Shown: positions 1-6,076, counted from the first letter of the stretch. The stretch: 7,951 bases of DNA from Vibrio sp. (GCA_007124475.1 SLFB01000281.1:1-7951); one strand, 5' to 3'. Notes: generated from the letters alone by a model not told the origin. Made by a program: numbers and translations.

Positions 1-422
1 ATCATAATATCAAGCTGGTAGTCTTCCATCGCAGGATAGAGTATCTCTTCTATCATTGGACTTAGGCGGTGGATCTCATCAATAAATAACACATCATTTT
101 CATCAAGGTTGGTCAATAACGCTGCCAAATCCCCCGCTTTTTCTAACACTGGACCAGAGGTGGTGCGAATATTCACCTCCATTTCATTAGCCACAATATT
201 GGCTAATGTAGTTTTACCTAGTCCAGGTGGGCCAAAAATCAGCAAATGGTCTAAAGGTTCACTGCGTTTTTGCGCCGCTTGAATAAAGATTTCCATTTGA
301 TCGCGAACGTGATCTTGCCCTTGATAATCAGCGAGTTTTTTCGGTCGAATAGCTCGATCAATGACTTCCTCTTCTTGAAAAGTTGGATTTATCGGCGCAA
401 TAAGGCGATCGGCATCGATCAT
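1..422 (-). CDS. ruvB: RuvB Holliday junction branch-migration ATPase, N-terminal part (cut by window edge)
   Basis: RuvB is the hexameric AAA+ motor that, loaded by RuvA, drives branch migration of Holliday junctions in the cytoplasm. About 140 N-terminal residues are visible; the family is about 335-350 residues, so the C-terminal 60% lies beyond position 1. The protein starts MIDADRL, and the N-terminal block with DRAIRPK is typical. The Walker A motif GPPGLGKTT covers residues 64-72, with Lys70 at 213-215. The Walker B stretch VLFIDEIHRL and the following AMEDYQLDIM are also present. The ATG at 420-422 gives the usual N-terminus and has a GGGGAT-like ribosome site a few bases upstream. 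An in-frame ATG at 435-437 would add five residues but has no better ribosome site. The gene lies 81 nt after ruvA, more than the short gap I recall for E. coli, but no promoter is evident there, so co-transcription with ruvA is expected. Identity is very sure. Confidence 0.97.
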   Translation of the reverse strand, partial: MIDADRLIAPINPTFQEEEVIDRAIRPKKLADYQGQDHVRDQMEIFIQAAQKRSEPLDHLLIFGPPGLGKTTLANIVANEMEVNIRTTSGPVLEKAGDLAALLTNLDENDVLFIDEIHRLSPMIEEILYPAMEDYQLDIM

Positions 423-503
423 GACAAAGATCCCCATGAGGTCAGTACAATAGCAAGACAAGGCTTAACAATATCGCCTTTCAATAAAAAATATGCCATG
501 ACC

Positions 504-1121
504 TTAGACCATGGACTTAAGAGCATCTTTGATCATTTGCTCACAGCTCATGCCTGGCTTGGCAACCTGGGAAATGACTTTTGATGCTTGTACAGGTTTA
601 TAACCTAGTGCTAATAAGGCACTTACCGCTTCATCTTGAGCTGCCTGCTCGGAAGAGACTGTGGCGGTAGGCTGCGGGGCTAACTCTGTCGCAGGAGTAA
701 ATAAATCCCCAGCGCCCCATCCTTTTAAGCGATCTTTCATTTCCACTAATAAGCGCTCTGCAGTCTTTTTGCCAACACCTGGCAGTTTGATTAAGGTCGA
801 AATATCTTCACGCTCGACACAAGCCACAAATTGACTGGCTGTCATACCAGATAAAATGCCTAAACCCATTTTCGGGCCGACACCATTCGCTTTGATCACT
901 TCGCGAAAAAGCGCTCGTTCATTAGTGGTGTTAAACCCATAGAGTAATTGAGCATCTTCACGAACCACAAAGTGAGTATAGATGATGGCTTCTTGATCAA
1001 TATTCGGTAGTTCATAAAAGCAACTCATTGGCATCTGAACTTCATAGCCAACACCATTCACTTCAATTAAAACTTGTGGGGGTTGTTTTTCAATTAGTAT
1101 TCCACGCAAACGTCCAATCAC
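504..1121 (-). CDS. ruvA: RuvA Holliday junction DNA-binding subunit
   Basis: RuvA binds four-way junctions as a tetramer or octamer, holds them open and square, and loads RuvB rings. The 205-residue product is close to the E. coli length of 203. Residues 1-62 form the N-terminal OB-fold domain, including the acidic pin Glu55-Asp56 that separates strands at the crossover. Two helix-hairpin-helix motifs follow: one with NGVGPK at about residues 73-88 and one with LPGVGKK at about 110-125. A flexible Ala/Pro/Thr-rich linker (about 136-160) leads to domain III, the RuvB-contacting domain with EAVSALLALGY. The start is a GTG preceded by AAGGAA five bases upstream. The gene heads a ruvAB unit, downstream of a LexA-type operator and of a perfect inverted repeat that lies in its leader. 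SOS control is inferred from that operator. Confidence 0.97.
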   Translation of the reverse strand: MIGRLRGILIEKQPPQVLIEVNGVGYEVQMPMSCFYELPNIDQEAIIYTHFVVREDAQLLYGFNTTNERALFREVIKANGVGPKMGLGILSGMTASQFVACVEREDISTLIKLPGVGKKTAERLLVEMKDRLKGWGAGDLFTPATELAPQPTATVSSEQAAQDEAVSALLALGYKPVQASKVISQVAKPGMSCEQMIKDALKSMV

Positions 1122-1126
1122 AGGGA

Positions 1127-1132
1127 TTCCTT
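1127..1132 (-). promoter_or_regulatory. Ribosome binding site of ruvA supporting a GTG start
   Basis: The minus strand reads AAGGAA followed by five bases (1122-1126) and then GTG at 1119-1121. The MIGRL N-terminus produced from this GTG is the conserved RuvA start, so motif and homology agree. Confidence 0.75.
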
Positions 1133-1155
1133 GCTGATGTTAAGCCGATAATAGT

Positions 1156-1210
1156 TAGGGTCTGTTTATCTTTCGCGGTTAAATTTTGTTCGAAAGATAA
1201 ACAGACCCTA
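1156..1210. repeat. Perfect 20-bp inverted repeat, possible 51-55 bp MITE-like element in the ruvAB leader
   Basis: The left arm TAGGGTCTGTTTATCTTTCG (1156-1175) is exactly matched by its reverse complement at 1191-1210, with a 15-nt AT-rich centre at 1176-1190. The arms begin and end in TA. If that TA is a target-site duplication, the element proper is 51 bp with 18-bp terminal repeats, like a minimal non-autonomous element of a TA-targeting transposon (IS630 or some IS5 groups; this assignment is inference). In ruvAB mRNA it would form a long hairpin ending about 23 nt before the ruvA ribosome site. It is not a classical terminator, because no T-run follows on either strand. It could instead be a species-wide palindromic repeat. 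Confidence 0.7.
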
Positions 1211-1224
1211 GGATAATAATAAAT

Positions 1225-1244
1225 AACTGGATGGATAGCCAGTT
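1225..1244 (-). promoter_or_regulatory. Probable LexA (SOS) operator of ruvAB
   Basis: The site reads AACTGGATGGATAGCCAGTT. It fits the CTG-N10-CAG LexA core (1227-1242) and has perfect 6-bp outer arms, AACTGG/CCAGTT. It lies 103 nt upstream of the ruvA start and 4 nt beyond the ruvC stop codon. AT-rich TATTAT hexamers at 1213-1221 on the minus strand are candidate -10 elements, so a bound repressor would overlap the promoter. No clean -35 hexamer was found. In E. coli ruvAB, but not ruvC, is LexA-controlled from the equivalent gap, which supports the call. The central 8 bp are less palindromic and less AT-alternating than in the strongest SOS boxes. Confidence 0.75.
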
Positions 1245-1248
1245 AAAC

Positions 1249-1770
1249 TCAGCGATAACGCCCTCGCCTTGCCGCTGTCGCTTTACCCGCCAACGCTAAC
1301 ATGGTCTTATTGGTATTGGCATGGCAAATAGCCACACCTAAGGCATCGGCAGCATCTGCTTGTGGCTTGGCGGCTAATTTCAGCATATGTTGCACCATAT
1401 GCTGAACTTGCGCTTTGTCTGCCGCGCCAGTCCCCACTACCGCCTGTTTAATTAAACGGGCGGCGTATTCATAGACGGGCAGTTCAGCATTGACCGCCGC
1501 GACAATGGCACTGCCACGAGCTTGGCCAAGTTTTAAAGCCGAGTCAGCATTTTTTGCCATAAACACCTGCTCTATGGCAAACACATCGGGTTGAAATTGA
1601 GTGATAATTTCTGTCACTCCCGCATAGATTTGCTTGAGGCGCAATGGCAGAGCTTGCTCAGAAGTACGAATACAGCCACTACCTAAGTAAATTAATTGGC
1701 GGCCATACTGGCGAATGACACCATAACCGGTGATCCGCGAACCGGGATCAATACCAAGGATGATCGACAT
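1249..1770 (-). CDS. ruvC: RuvC Holliday junction resolvase (crossover junction endodeoxyribonuclease)
   Basis: RuvC is the dimeric endonuclease that nicks two opposing strands of a Holliday junction, acting with RuvAB at the end of recombinational repair. The 173-residue product equals the E. coli length and begins MSIILGIDPGS. The four acidic metal ligands of the RNase H-like active site are present: Asp8, Glu67 (in AIEQVF), Asp139 and Asp142 (in ADAADALG). The conserved FMAKNADSALKLGQARG block follows Glu67. The ATG at 1768-1770 is chosen because AAGGA stands seven bases upstream and the family starts here; a TTG start 48 nt further upstream would add 16 unrelated residues. A strong terminator lies only 49 nt before the start, so the gene seems cut off from cysS, and its own promoter is not obvious. 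It ends just before the LexA-type operator of ruvA. Confidence 0.97.
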   Translation of the reverse strand: MSIILGIDPGSRITGYGVIRQYGRQLIYLGSGCIRTSEQALPLRLKQIYAGVTEIITQFQPDVFAIEQVFMAKNADSALKLGQARGSAIVAAVNAELPVYEYAARLIKQAVVGTGAADKAQVQHMVQHMLKLAAKPQADAADALGVAICHANTNKTMLALAGKATAARRGRYR

Positions 1771-1777
1771 AGAAATG

Positions 1778-1782
1778 TCCTT
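1778..1782 (-). promoter_or_regulatory. Ribosome binding site that decides the ruvC start
   Basis: AAGGA on the minus strand is followed by a 7-nt spacer and ATG at 1768-1770. This supports the family-like MSIILGID start over the in-frame TTG at 1816-1818, whose upstream sequence is the T-run of the terminator. Confidence 0.75.
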
Positions 1783-1819
1783 ACCACGTGCTAAATCAAT
1801 AGTCTTTGTTAGCTGCAAT

Positions 1820-1854
1820 AAAAAACAGCGGGGTTAATGTTCCCGCTGTTTTTT
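1820..1854 (-). terminator. Rho-independent terminator after cysS (symmetrical)
   Basis: The stem ACAGCGGG/CCCGCTGT (1825-1832 with 1842-1849) is flanked by six A on one side and six T on the other, with a 9-nt loop. Read on the minus strand, it gives a GC-rich hairpin followed by TTTTTT, a textbook terminator 80 nt beyond the cysS stop. It is symmetrical, so it could also stop plus-strand transcripts, although no plus-strand gene is present here. It lies just upstream of ruvC. Confidence 0.88.
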
Positions 1855-1858
1855 ATAC

Positions 1859-1919
1859 TATACCCTTCTGACTTGAAGACGCAGCGGTCTTGGCTGTTGC
1901 TCCAAGTTGTTTGGGTATA
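1859..1919. repeat. 61-bp imperfect palindromic intergenic repeat
   Basis: The ends are TATACCC (1859-1865) and GGGTATA (1913-1919). Inside them, ACTTG (1871-1875) pairs with CAAGT (1904-1908), and a further inner stem pairs GCAGC (1881-1885) with GCTGT (1893-1897). The whole folds into a long interrupted hairpin. From memory, TATACCC...ACTTG-type palindromes of about 60 bp are dispersed in Vibrionaceae and some Enterobacterales, so this is probably one copy of such a family; the copy number cannot be checked here. It lies between the cysS stop and the terminator and would be part of the cysS 3' untranslated RNA, where such hairpins can slow exonuclease decay. Confidence 0.6.
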
Positions 1920-1933
1920 CACCAGCCACTCGC

Positions 1934-3316
1934 TTATTTACGGCGCCAAGTTGTTCCATTTGGGCCATCTTCAAGAATAATGCCCATTTCAGTTAACTTA
2001 TTACGCGCTAGATCTGCATTAGTCCAATCTTTATTGGCTCTGGAATCATTACGCAGCTTAATAAGCGCTTCGATTTCCGATGCTTGTTGATCATCCCCGG
2101 CTGCACCTTGCAAAAAGCTCTCTGGATCTTGATGCAAAATACCAATCACTTCCGCAAGCTCGCGCATGAGTGAGCCCAGCGCACTGGCTTGGATCAGATC
2201 GTCTGTCTTCAGTCGGTTTACTTCTCGCGCCATATCAAATAGCACCGAGTAGGCTTCTGGAGTATTAAAATCGTCGTTCATGGCTGTGGTAAAGCGCTGT
2301 ACGTACTCTTCACCGCCTGCTGCAGGGACAGTCATATCTAAACCACGAAGTGCGGTATATAAGCGTTCTAATGATGCTCTGGCTTGAGTTAAGTTCTCTT
2401 CACTGTAGTTAAGCTGACTACGATAGTGACCGGACATTAAGAAATAGCGCACGGTTTCAGGATCGTAATGCTGTAACACATCACGAATAGTAAAGAAATT
2501 ACCCAGAGATTTTGACATTTTCTCACGATCAACCATCACCATGCCGCTGTGCATCCAAGTATTGACATATTGAGTATCATGGGCACAGCAAGATTGGGCA
2601 ATTTCATTTTCATGATGAGGGAACTGCAAATCGGAGCCCCCACCGTGGATATCAAAATGATTACCTAAAATGGATGAGTTCATCGCGGAGCATTCGATGT
2701 GCCAACCAGGACGGCCAGGTCCCCACGGCGATTGCCATGTCGGTTCACCGGGTTTAGACATCTTCCACAACACAAAATCAAGCGGGCTACGTTTTGCCGT
2801 CTCAATATCAACCCGCGCACCGGCTTGGAGTTGCGTTAAGTCTTGTTTAGACAATCGGCCATATTCTTTATATTTGCTGACTTCAAACATGACATCACCA
2901 TTCTCAGCCACATAGGCAAAACCACGCTCAATCAGTCTTTCTACCAAAGCGATGATCTCATCAATATAAGCCGTCGCGCGAGGCTCCACATCAGGACGAA
3001 GAATGTTTAGGGCATCAAAATCAGCGTACATTTCTTCAATCAAACGTTCAGTGAGAGAGTCACACGACTCCTGATTTTCTGCCGCCCGTTTGATAATTTT
3101 ATCGTCAATATCAGTAATATTACGGACAAAGGTAAGGTCATAGCCTAAATACCGTAAATAACGCGACACCACATCAAAGGAAACAAAAGTACGACCATGA
3201 CCAATATGACAGAGATCGTATATGGTGACTCCACAGACATACATGCCAACTTTCCCGGCCGTGATGGGTTTAAATTCCTCTTTTTGTCTTGTGAGTGAGT
3301 TATAAATCTTCAACAT
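1934..3316 (-). CDS. cysS: Cysteine--tRNA ligase (CysRS)
   Basis: CysRS charges tRNA-Cys with cysteine using ATP in the cytoplasm and is an essential class I synthetase. The 460-residue product matches the E. coli length of 461. The signature HIGH covers residues 37-40 and KMSKS covers 266-270. The four zinc ligands that give cysteine specificity are intact: Cys28, Cys209 (in HIECS), His234 and Glu238 (in FPHHENEIA). The GGGSDLQFPHHENE block and the C-terminal DALR-type and anticodon-binding region, ending EDGPNGTTWRRK, are typical. The ATG at 3314-3316 gives the family N-terminus MLKIYN, though the ribosome site is weak (GAGAT-like). The gene is divergent from ppiB and has a candidate promoter at 3358-3387. 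It ends 79 nt before a strong terminator, so it is probably monocistronic. No truncation or odd residue was seen. Confidence 0.98.
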   Translation of the reverse strand: MLKIYNSLTRQKEEFKPITAGKVGMYVCGVTIYDLCHIGHGRTFVSFDVVSRYLRYLGYDLTFVRNITDIDDKIIKRAAENQESCDSLTERLIEEMYADFDALNILRPDVEPRATAYIDEIIALVERLIERGFAYVAENGDVMFEVSKYKEYGRLSKQDLTQLQAGARVDIETAKRSPLDFVLWKMSKPGEPTWQSPWGPGRPGWHIECSAMNSSILGNHFDIHGGGSDLQFPHHENEIAQSCCAHDTQYVNTWMHSGMVMVDREKMSKSLGNFFTIRDVLQHYDPETVRYFLMSGHYRSQLNYSEENLTQARASLERLYTALRGLDMTVPAAGGEEYVQRFTTAMNDDFNTPEAYSVLFDMAREVNRLKTDDLIQASALGSLMRELAEVIGILHQDPESFLQGAAGDDQQASEIEALIKLRNDSRANKDWTNADLARNKLTEMGIILEDGPNGTTWRRK

Positions 3317-3357
3317 GATCTCTATCTACTTACCGTTAATTACTAGAATAATAAGTG

Positions 3358-3387
3358 AGTATAACAACTCTATTATCACTAGGTCAT
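3358..3387 (-). promoter_or_regulatory. Candidate sigma70 promoter for cysS
   Basis: On the minus strand ATGACC (3382-3387) serves as a -35 and TATACT (3358-3363) as a -10, with an 18-nt spacer. Transcription would begin about 35 nt upstream of the cysS ATG. The -10 is good (5 of 6 with TATAAT) and the -35 modest. The prediction is by eye only. Confidence 0.4.
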
Positions 3388-3399
3388 CCATTTGGTGTT

Positions 3400-3427
3400 T
3401 TGAATGCGCAAAAAGTTAGGCTAAAAT
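3400..3427 (+). promoter_or_regulatory. Candidate sigma70 promoter for ppiB
   Basis: TTGAAT (3400-3405) and TAAAAT (3422-3427) are spaced by 16 nt, which would start the ppiB transcript near 3434 with a leader of about 29 nt. It lies back to back with the cysS promoter candidate in the divergent gap. The prediction is by eye only. Confidence 0.4.
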
Positions 3428-3450
3428 CAGCTATTCATACAAAACAAGTA

Positions 3451-3455
3451 AAGGT
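3451..3455 (+). promoter_or_regulatory. Ribosome binding site that decides the ppiB start
   Basis: AAGGT with a 7-nt spacer precedes the ATG at 3463-3465. This start gives exactly the 164-residue cyclophilin. The in-frame GTG at 3355 would translate through both candidate promoters and add 36 unrelated residues. Confidence 0.7.
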
Positions 3456-3462
3456 AACCGCT

Positions 3463-3957
3463 ATGATCACCCTTCATACCAACTTTGGTGACATCAAAAT
3501 TCAACTTAATACTGACAAAGCGCCAGAAACCAGCGCCAACTTTTTGCAGTACTGCCGTGATGGCTTTTATGACAACACCCTTTTCCATCGCGTCATTGAT
3601 GGCTTTATGATCCAAGGCGGCGGCATGACTTCTGGTTTACGTGAAAAGGCCACTCGTGAGCCAATTCGTAACGAAGCCAATAATGGTCTTAGTAACAAAA
3701 CAGGTACTTTAGCAATGGCGCGTACTATGGACCCTCATTCAGCCAGCTCGCAATTTTTTATCAATGTTAATGACAACACTTTCCTTGATTTTAAATCTGA
3801 AAGCCGTGACGGTTGGGGCTACTGCGTATTCGGTGAAGTTATTGAAGGTATGGATATCGTTAATAAAATCAAAACCGTTAGTACTGGCTCTTATGGTATG
3901 CATCAAGACGTACCACTAGATGAAGTTGTGATTACTCATACGACAATCGCAGAATAA
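3463..3957 (+). CDS. ppiB: Peptidyl-prolyl cis-trans isomerase B, cytoplasmic cyclophilin
   Basis: PpiB catalyses cis-trans isomerisation of Xaa-Pro bonds and assists protein folding. The 164-residue product has the same length as E. coli PpiB and no signal peptide, so it is cytoplasmic rather than the periplasmic PpiA. The cyclophilin core is intact: FHRVIDGFMIQGG (residues 41-53) with catalytic Arg43 and pocket residues Phe48 and Gln51, then GTLAMART (81-88), SSQFFINV (95-102) and GWGYCVFGEV (117-126). The C-terminal GMHQDVP is typical of PpiB. It is divergent from cysS, an arrangement I also recall for E. coli and Vibrio. lpxH follows 40 nt downstream on the same strand, and the two are probably co-transcribed, with a hairpin between them. 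Confidence 0.97.
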   Translation: MITLHTNFGDIKIQLNTDKAPETSANFLQYCRDGFYDNTLFHRVIDGFMIQGGGMTSGLREKATREPIRNEANNGLSNKTGTLAMARTMDPHSASSQFFINVNDNTFLDFKSESRDGWGYCVFGEVIEGMDIVNKIKTVSTGSYGMHQDVPLDEVVITHTTIAE

Positions 3958-3964
3958 TTTTTGG

Positions 3965-3987
3965 ATGGAGCGCAACACGCGCTCCAT
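3965..3987 (+). other. Perfect 9-bp stem hairpin between ppiB and lpxH
   Basis: ATGGAGCGC (3965-3973) pairs perfectly with GCGCTCCAT (3979-3987) around the loop AACAC. It starts 7 nt after the ppiB stop codon and ends 10 nt before the chosen lpxH ATG. No T-run follows on the plus strand, so it is at best a weak or Rho-assisted terminator. A role in mRNA stability or in lpxH initiation is equally possible. Confidence 0.65.
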
Positions 3988-3997
3988 TAATGGCCTT

Positions 3998-4747
3998 ATG
4001 CAAACTCTATTTATTTCAGATCTTCACCTCACCCCTTCTCGCCCTGACATTACGGCCAGTTTTATTCATTTCATGCGTCATGATGCGATCAATGCCGATG
4101 CGCTGTATGTGCTGGGAGATCTTTTTGACTTTTGGATCGGTGATGATGACCCTACCCCTTTTAGCCAAAGCATAAAAGAGGAGTTTAAACGTTTAACCAA
4201 TGCAGGCGTTACGTGCTTTTTTGTTCATGGTAATCGTGATTTTTTAATTGGTCAGCGATTTGCTAAACAAACCGGTGTAACCTTGCTGGCTGAAGAAAGT
4301 GTTATCGACCTTTACGGCCAACAAGCGGTTATCCTCCATGGTGATACTTTATGTACCGATGATGTTGGTTATTTAGCTTATCGCGCAAAAGTACATCAAC
4401 CTTGGCTCCAATGGTTATTTAATCGTCTACCTTATTGGCTTAAAACTCGTATTGTGCGGCGAGTACAAACTGACATTCGCCAAGAGAAATCCAATAAATC
4501 CATGATGATCATGGATGTTACACCAAACGAAGTGATCAAGGTGATGGCAAAACATCAAGTGGATATCATGATCCATGGCCATACCCACCGCCCTGCTATC
4601 CATAAAATTAGTGAGATAAAACCCAAAATTCGCATCGTACTCGGTGACTGGGATACTCAAGGCTGGGTGTTACGTTATACTCAACACAGTTACACGCTGG
4701 AAAGCTTTCCGCTAGAGAGTTCATACTCCATGGCGTCTCAAGCTTGA
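3998..4747 (+). CDS. lpxH: UDP-2,3-diacylglucosamine pyrophosphatase LpxH
   Basis: LpxH hydrolyses UDP-2,3-diacylglucosamine to lipid X and UMP. This is the fourth step of lipid A synthesis, carried out at the cytoplasmic face of the inner membrane and normally essential. The 249-residue product is slightly longer than E. coli LpxH (240), the extra residues being at the C-terminus. The metallophosphoesterase ligands are intact with family spacing: Asp8 and His10 (SDLH), Asp41 (GDLF), Asn79 (GNRD), His114 (HGD), and His195 and His197 (GHTH). The insertion with YRAKVHQPWLQ and the KSNKSMMIMDV block, which form the lipid-binding cap in characterised LpxH, are present. The ATG at 3998 gives the family start MQTLFISDLH. 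An upstream in-frame ATG (3965) is rejected because it lies inside a hairpin. Neither start has a good ribosome site. The gene probably forms an operon with ppiB. Confidence 0.96.
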   Translation: MQTLFISDLHLTPSRPDITASFIHFMRHDAINADALYVLGDLFDFWIGDDDPTPFSQSIKEEFKRLTNAGVTCFFVHGNRDFLIGQRFAKQTGVTLLAEESVIDLYGQQAVILHGDTLCTDDVGYLAYRAKVHQPWLQWLFNRLPYWLKTRIVRRVQTDIRQEKSNKSMMIMDVTPNEVIKVMAKHQVDIMIHGHTHRPAIHKISEIKPKIRIVLGDWDTQGWVLRYTQHSYTLESFPLESSYSMASQA

Positions 4748-4827
4748 TATGATACAATGCTCTATCAAACTACAGTAAAATCAACATAAAAGATCCTATT
4801 ACGATCTCCGTAGCGAAATAGCAACAA

Positions 4828-4833
4828 AAAGGG
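4828..4833 (+). promoter_or_regulatory. Ribosome binding site supporting a TTG start for the EAL/HDOD gene
   Basis: AAAGGG is followed by 7 nt and TTG at 4841-4843. Translation from this TTG gives RYSYIARQPILD, the conserved N-terminal beginning of this protein family; no ATG lies nearby in frame. Confidence 0.65.
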
Positions 4834-4840
4834 CTTTCAA

Positions 4841-6052
4841 TTGAGATATTCCTATATTGCTCGACAACCGATATTAGACTCTCGTTGCAAAACCATCGGC
4901 TACGAGCTGCTATTTCGTGATGGCCCAAAGAACTGCTTCCCTGTTATTGATGCTGATTTAGCCACTAGCCGTTTACTATCTGAACATTTTTGGACCACGC
5001 CACCCAATGTCAAACCTCTGTTGGAGTTCGTCAATTTCCCTTATCAAAGCTTGATTGATCGAATCCCTACTCTTTTTCCACCCCATCGCATCGTGATAGA
5101 AGTGTTAGAAGACTGTCCACCAGATCAGGCGTTATTGACCGCCATCCAAGAACTAAAACAGCTGGGCTATCAAATAGCACTCGATGATTTTATGCCTCGA
5201 AAGGAGTGGTTAGCTTTCTTTCCCTATATTGATATTATTAAAATTGATCTGCAGAGCATGCCTGTTGAGCAAGCGCGGCTATTTATTAAAAAACACCAAA
5301 AATCGCATATTCAGTTTTTAGCGGAAAGGGTGGAAAACCATCAAGAGTTTGAATTAGCGCAACACGCAGGATTTCAGCTTTTTCAGGGCTATTTCTTTAG
5401 TAAACCAGCATTGGTGCAACGTAAAACCTTAGAACCTGCTTTTTTAACTGTAGTTCAATTGTGTAAAGCGATAGCCAAATCTGATATTGATTATAACGAG
5501 CTCGAGCAAATCATCAGTCGCGATTTAACCTTGTCTTATAAATTACTTAGCTTTGTTAATGCCTCGGTAATGGTCAGTGCCAAAATTCGCTCATTTAAAC
5601 AAGCCTTGGTTTATTTAGGTGAGATTCGTTTACGCAAATTTATTGCTTTAGTGGCAGTGGCTGCAATCCATGAAGATAAACCTGATGAGTTATATGGCTT
5701 ATCAATCCAACGCGCACGCTGCTGTGAATTACTATATTTACATGCCATCAATGAGCAGCAACCTGGTGATGCTTTCTTAACCGGCATGTTTTCGTTAATT
5801 GATAGTTTACTTGATCAACCTGCTGAAGATATTTTATGCCAGATGCCCATTGAACAAGCGGTCAAAGCAGCCATTATCTCCGGCACGGGTAAGCTTGGCC
5901 AATTATTGGCCTTAGTCAAAGCCTATGAACAGGCCGATTGGGAACAAGTACACGATATGAGTCAGCAACTCAAGCTACCAGAATCGGCCATCTGCGAGAG
6001 TTATCAACAAGCAATGCATTGGACTAAAGAGTTGTTTAATCATCACCAGTAG
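4841..6052 (+). CDS. EAL and HDOD domain signalling protein (YuxH-like, probable c-di-GMP phosphodiesterase or receptor)
   Basis: The 403-residue protein joins an N-terminal EAL domain (about 5-190) to a C-terminal HDOD domain (about 195-390) with no sensor or membrane segment, so it is cytoplasmic. EAL domains hydrolyse cyclic di-GMP; HDOD domains are non-catalytic relatives of HD-GYP used in regulatory complexes. The EAL signature appears as ELLFR (22-26). Likely metal and catalytic residues remain: Glu22, Asn65, Glu87, Asp115-Asp116, Lys134 (KID), Glu162 and Gln182 (QGYFF). The loop 6 signature DFG(T/A)GYSS is replaced by DFMPRKEW and is about two residues shorter than in active enzymes, so activity is uncertain. 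HDOD is recognised by ISRDLTLSYKLLSFVNAS and the following SFKQALVYLGEIRLRKFI. The start is TTG. The gene lies 93 nt after lpxH with no convincing promoter between them. From memory V. cholerae has an EAL gene at this locus (VC1851). Confidence 0.88.
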   Translation: MRYSYIARQPILDSRCKTIGYELLFRDGPKNCFPVIDADLATSRLLSEHFWTTPPNVKPLLEFVNFPYQSLIDRIPTLFPPHRIVIEVLEDCPPDQALLTAIQELKQLGYQIALDDFMPRKEWLAFFPYIDIIKIDLQSMPVEQARLFIKKHQKSHIQFLAERVENHQEFELAQHAGFQLFQGYFFSKPALVQRKTLEPAFLTVVQLCKAIAKSDIDYNELEQIISRDLTLSYKLLSFVNASVMVSAKIRSFKQALVYLGEIRLRKFIALVAVAAIHEDKPDELYGLSIQRARCCELLYLHAINEQQPGDAFLTGMFSLIDSLLDQPAEDILCQMPIEQAVKAAIISGTGKLGQLLALVKAYEQADWEQVHDMSQQLKLPESAICESYQQAMHWTKELFNHHQ

Positions 6053-6076
6053 ACAGCGGCTCAGGTTGTACTTAAA

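Noticed and set aside
270..584. Plus-strand open frame of 104 codons
   Set aside because: Antisense to the ruvB start and the ruvA end, with no recognisable domain and two clear genes on the other strand.
1156..1210. Reading the 20-bp inverted repeat as a Rho-independent terminator of ruvC
   Set aside because: No T-run on either strand after the stem, and the LexA-type operator and promoter region lie upstream of it, so it belongs to the ruvAB leader.
1028..1216. Plus-strand open frame of 62 codons
   Set aside because: Antisense to ruvA and running into the inverted repeat; no family features.
1771..1818. TTG start extending RuvC by 16 residues
   Set aside because: The ATG at 1770 has AAGGA at 7 nt and gives the exact family N-terminus and length.
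1890..2090. Plus-strand open frame of 66 codons
   Set aside because: Antisense to the cysS 3' end and overlapping the palindromic repeat; no recognisable product.
2670..2915. Plus-strand open frame of 81 codons
   Set aside because: Lies wholly antisense inside cysS.
3355..3462. GTG start extending PpiB by 36 residues
   Set aside because: It would cover both divergent promoter candidates, adds no signal peptide or known domain, and ATG 3463 has a good ribosome site.
3427..3615. Minus-strand open frame of 62 codons
   Set aside because: Antisense to the start of ppiB; no family features.
3965..3997. Upstream ATG for lpxH adding 11 residues
   Set aside because: The added codons come from the hairpin, and the family begins at MQTLFISDLH.
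4427..4660. Minus-strand open frame of 77 codons
   Set aside because: Antisense to lpxH with no recognisable domain.
4748..4840. Possible promoter (TTGATA at 4744, TACAAT at 4753) and small AGATC/GATCT repeat (4791-4807) before the EAL/HDOD gene
   Set aside because: No -35/-10 pair with acceptable spacing, and a 5-bp repeat is expected by chance.
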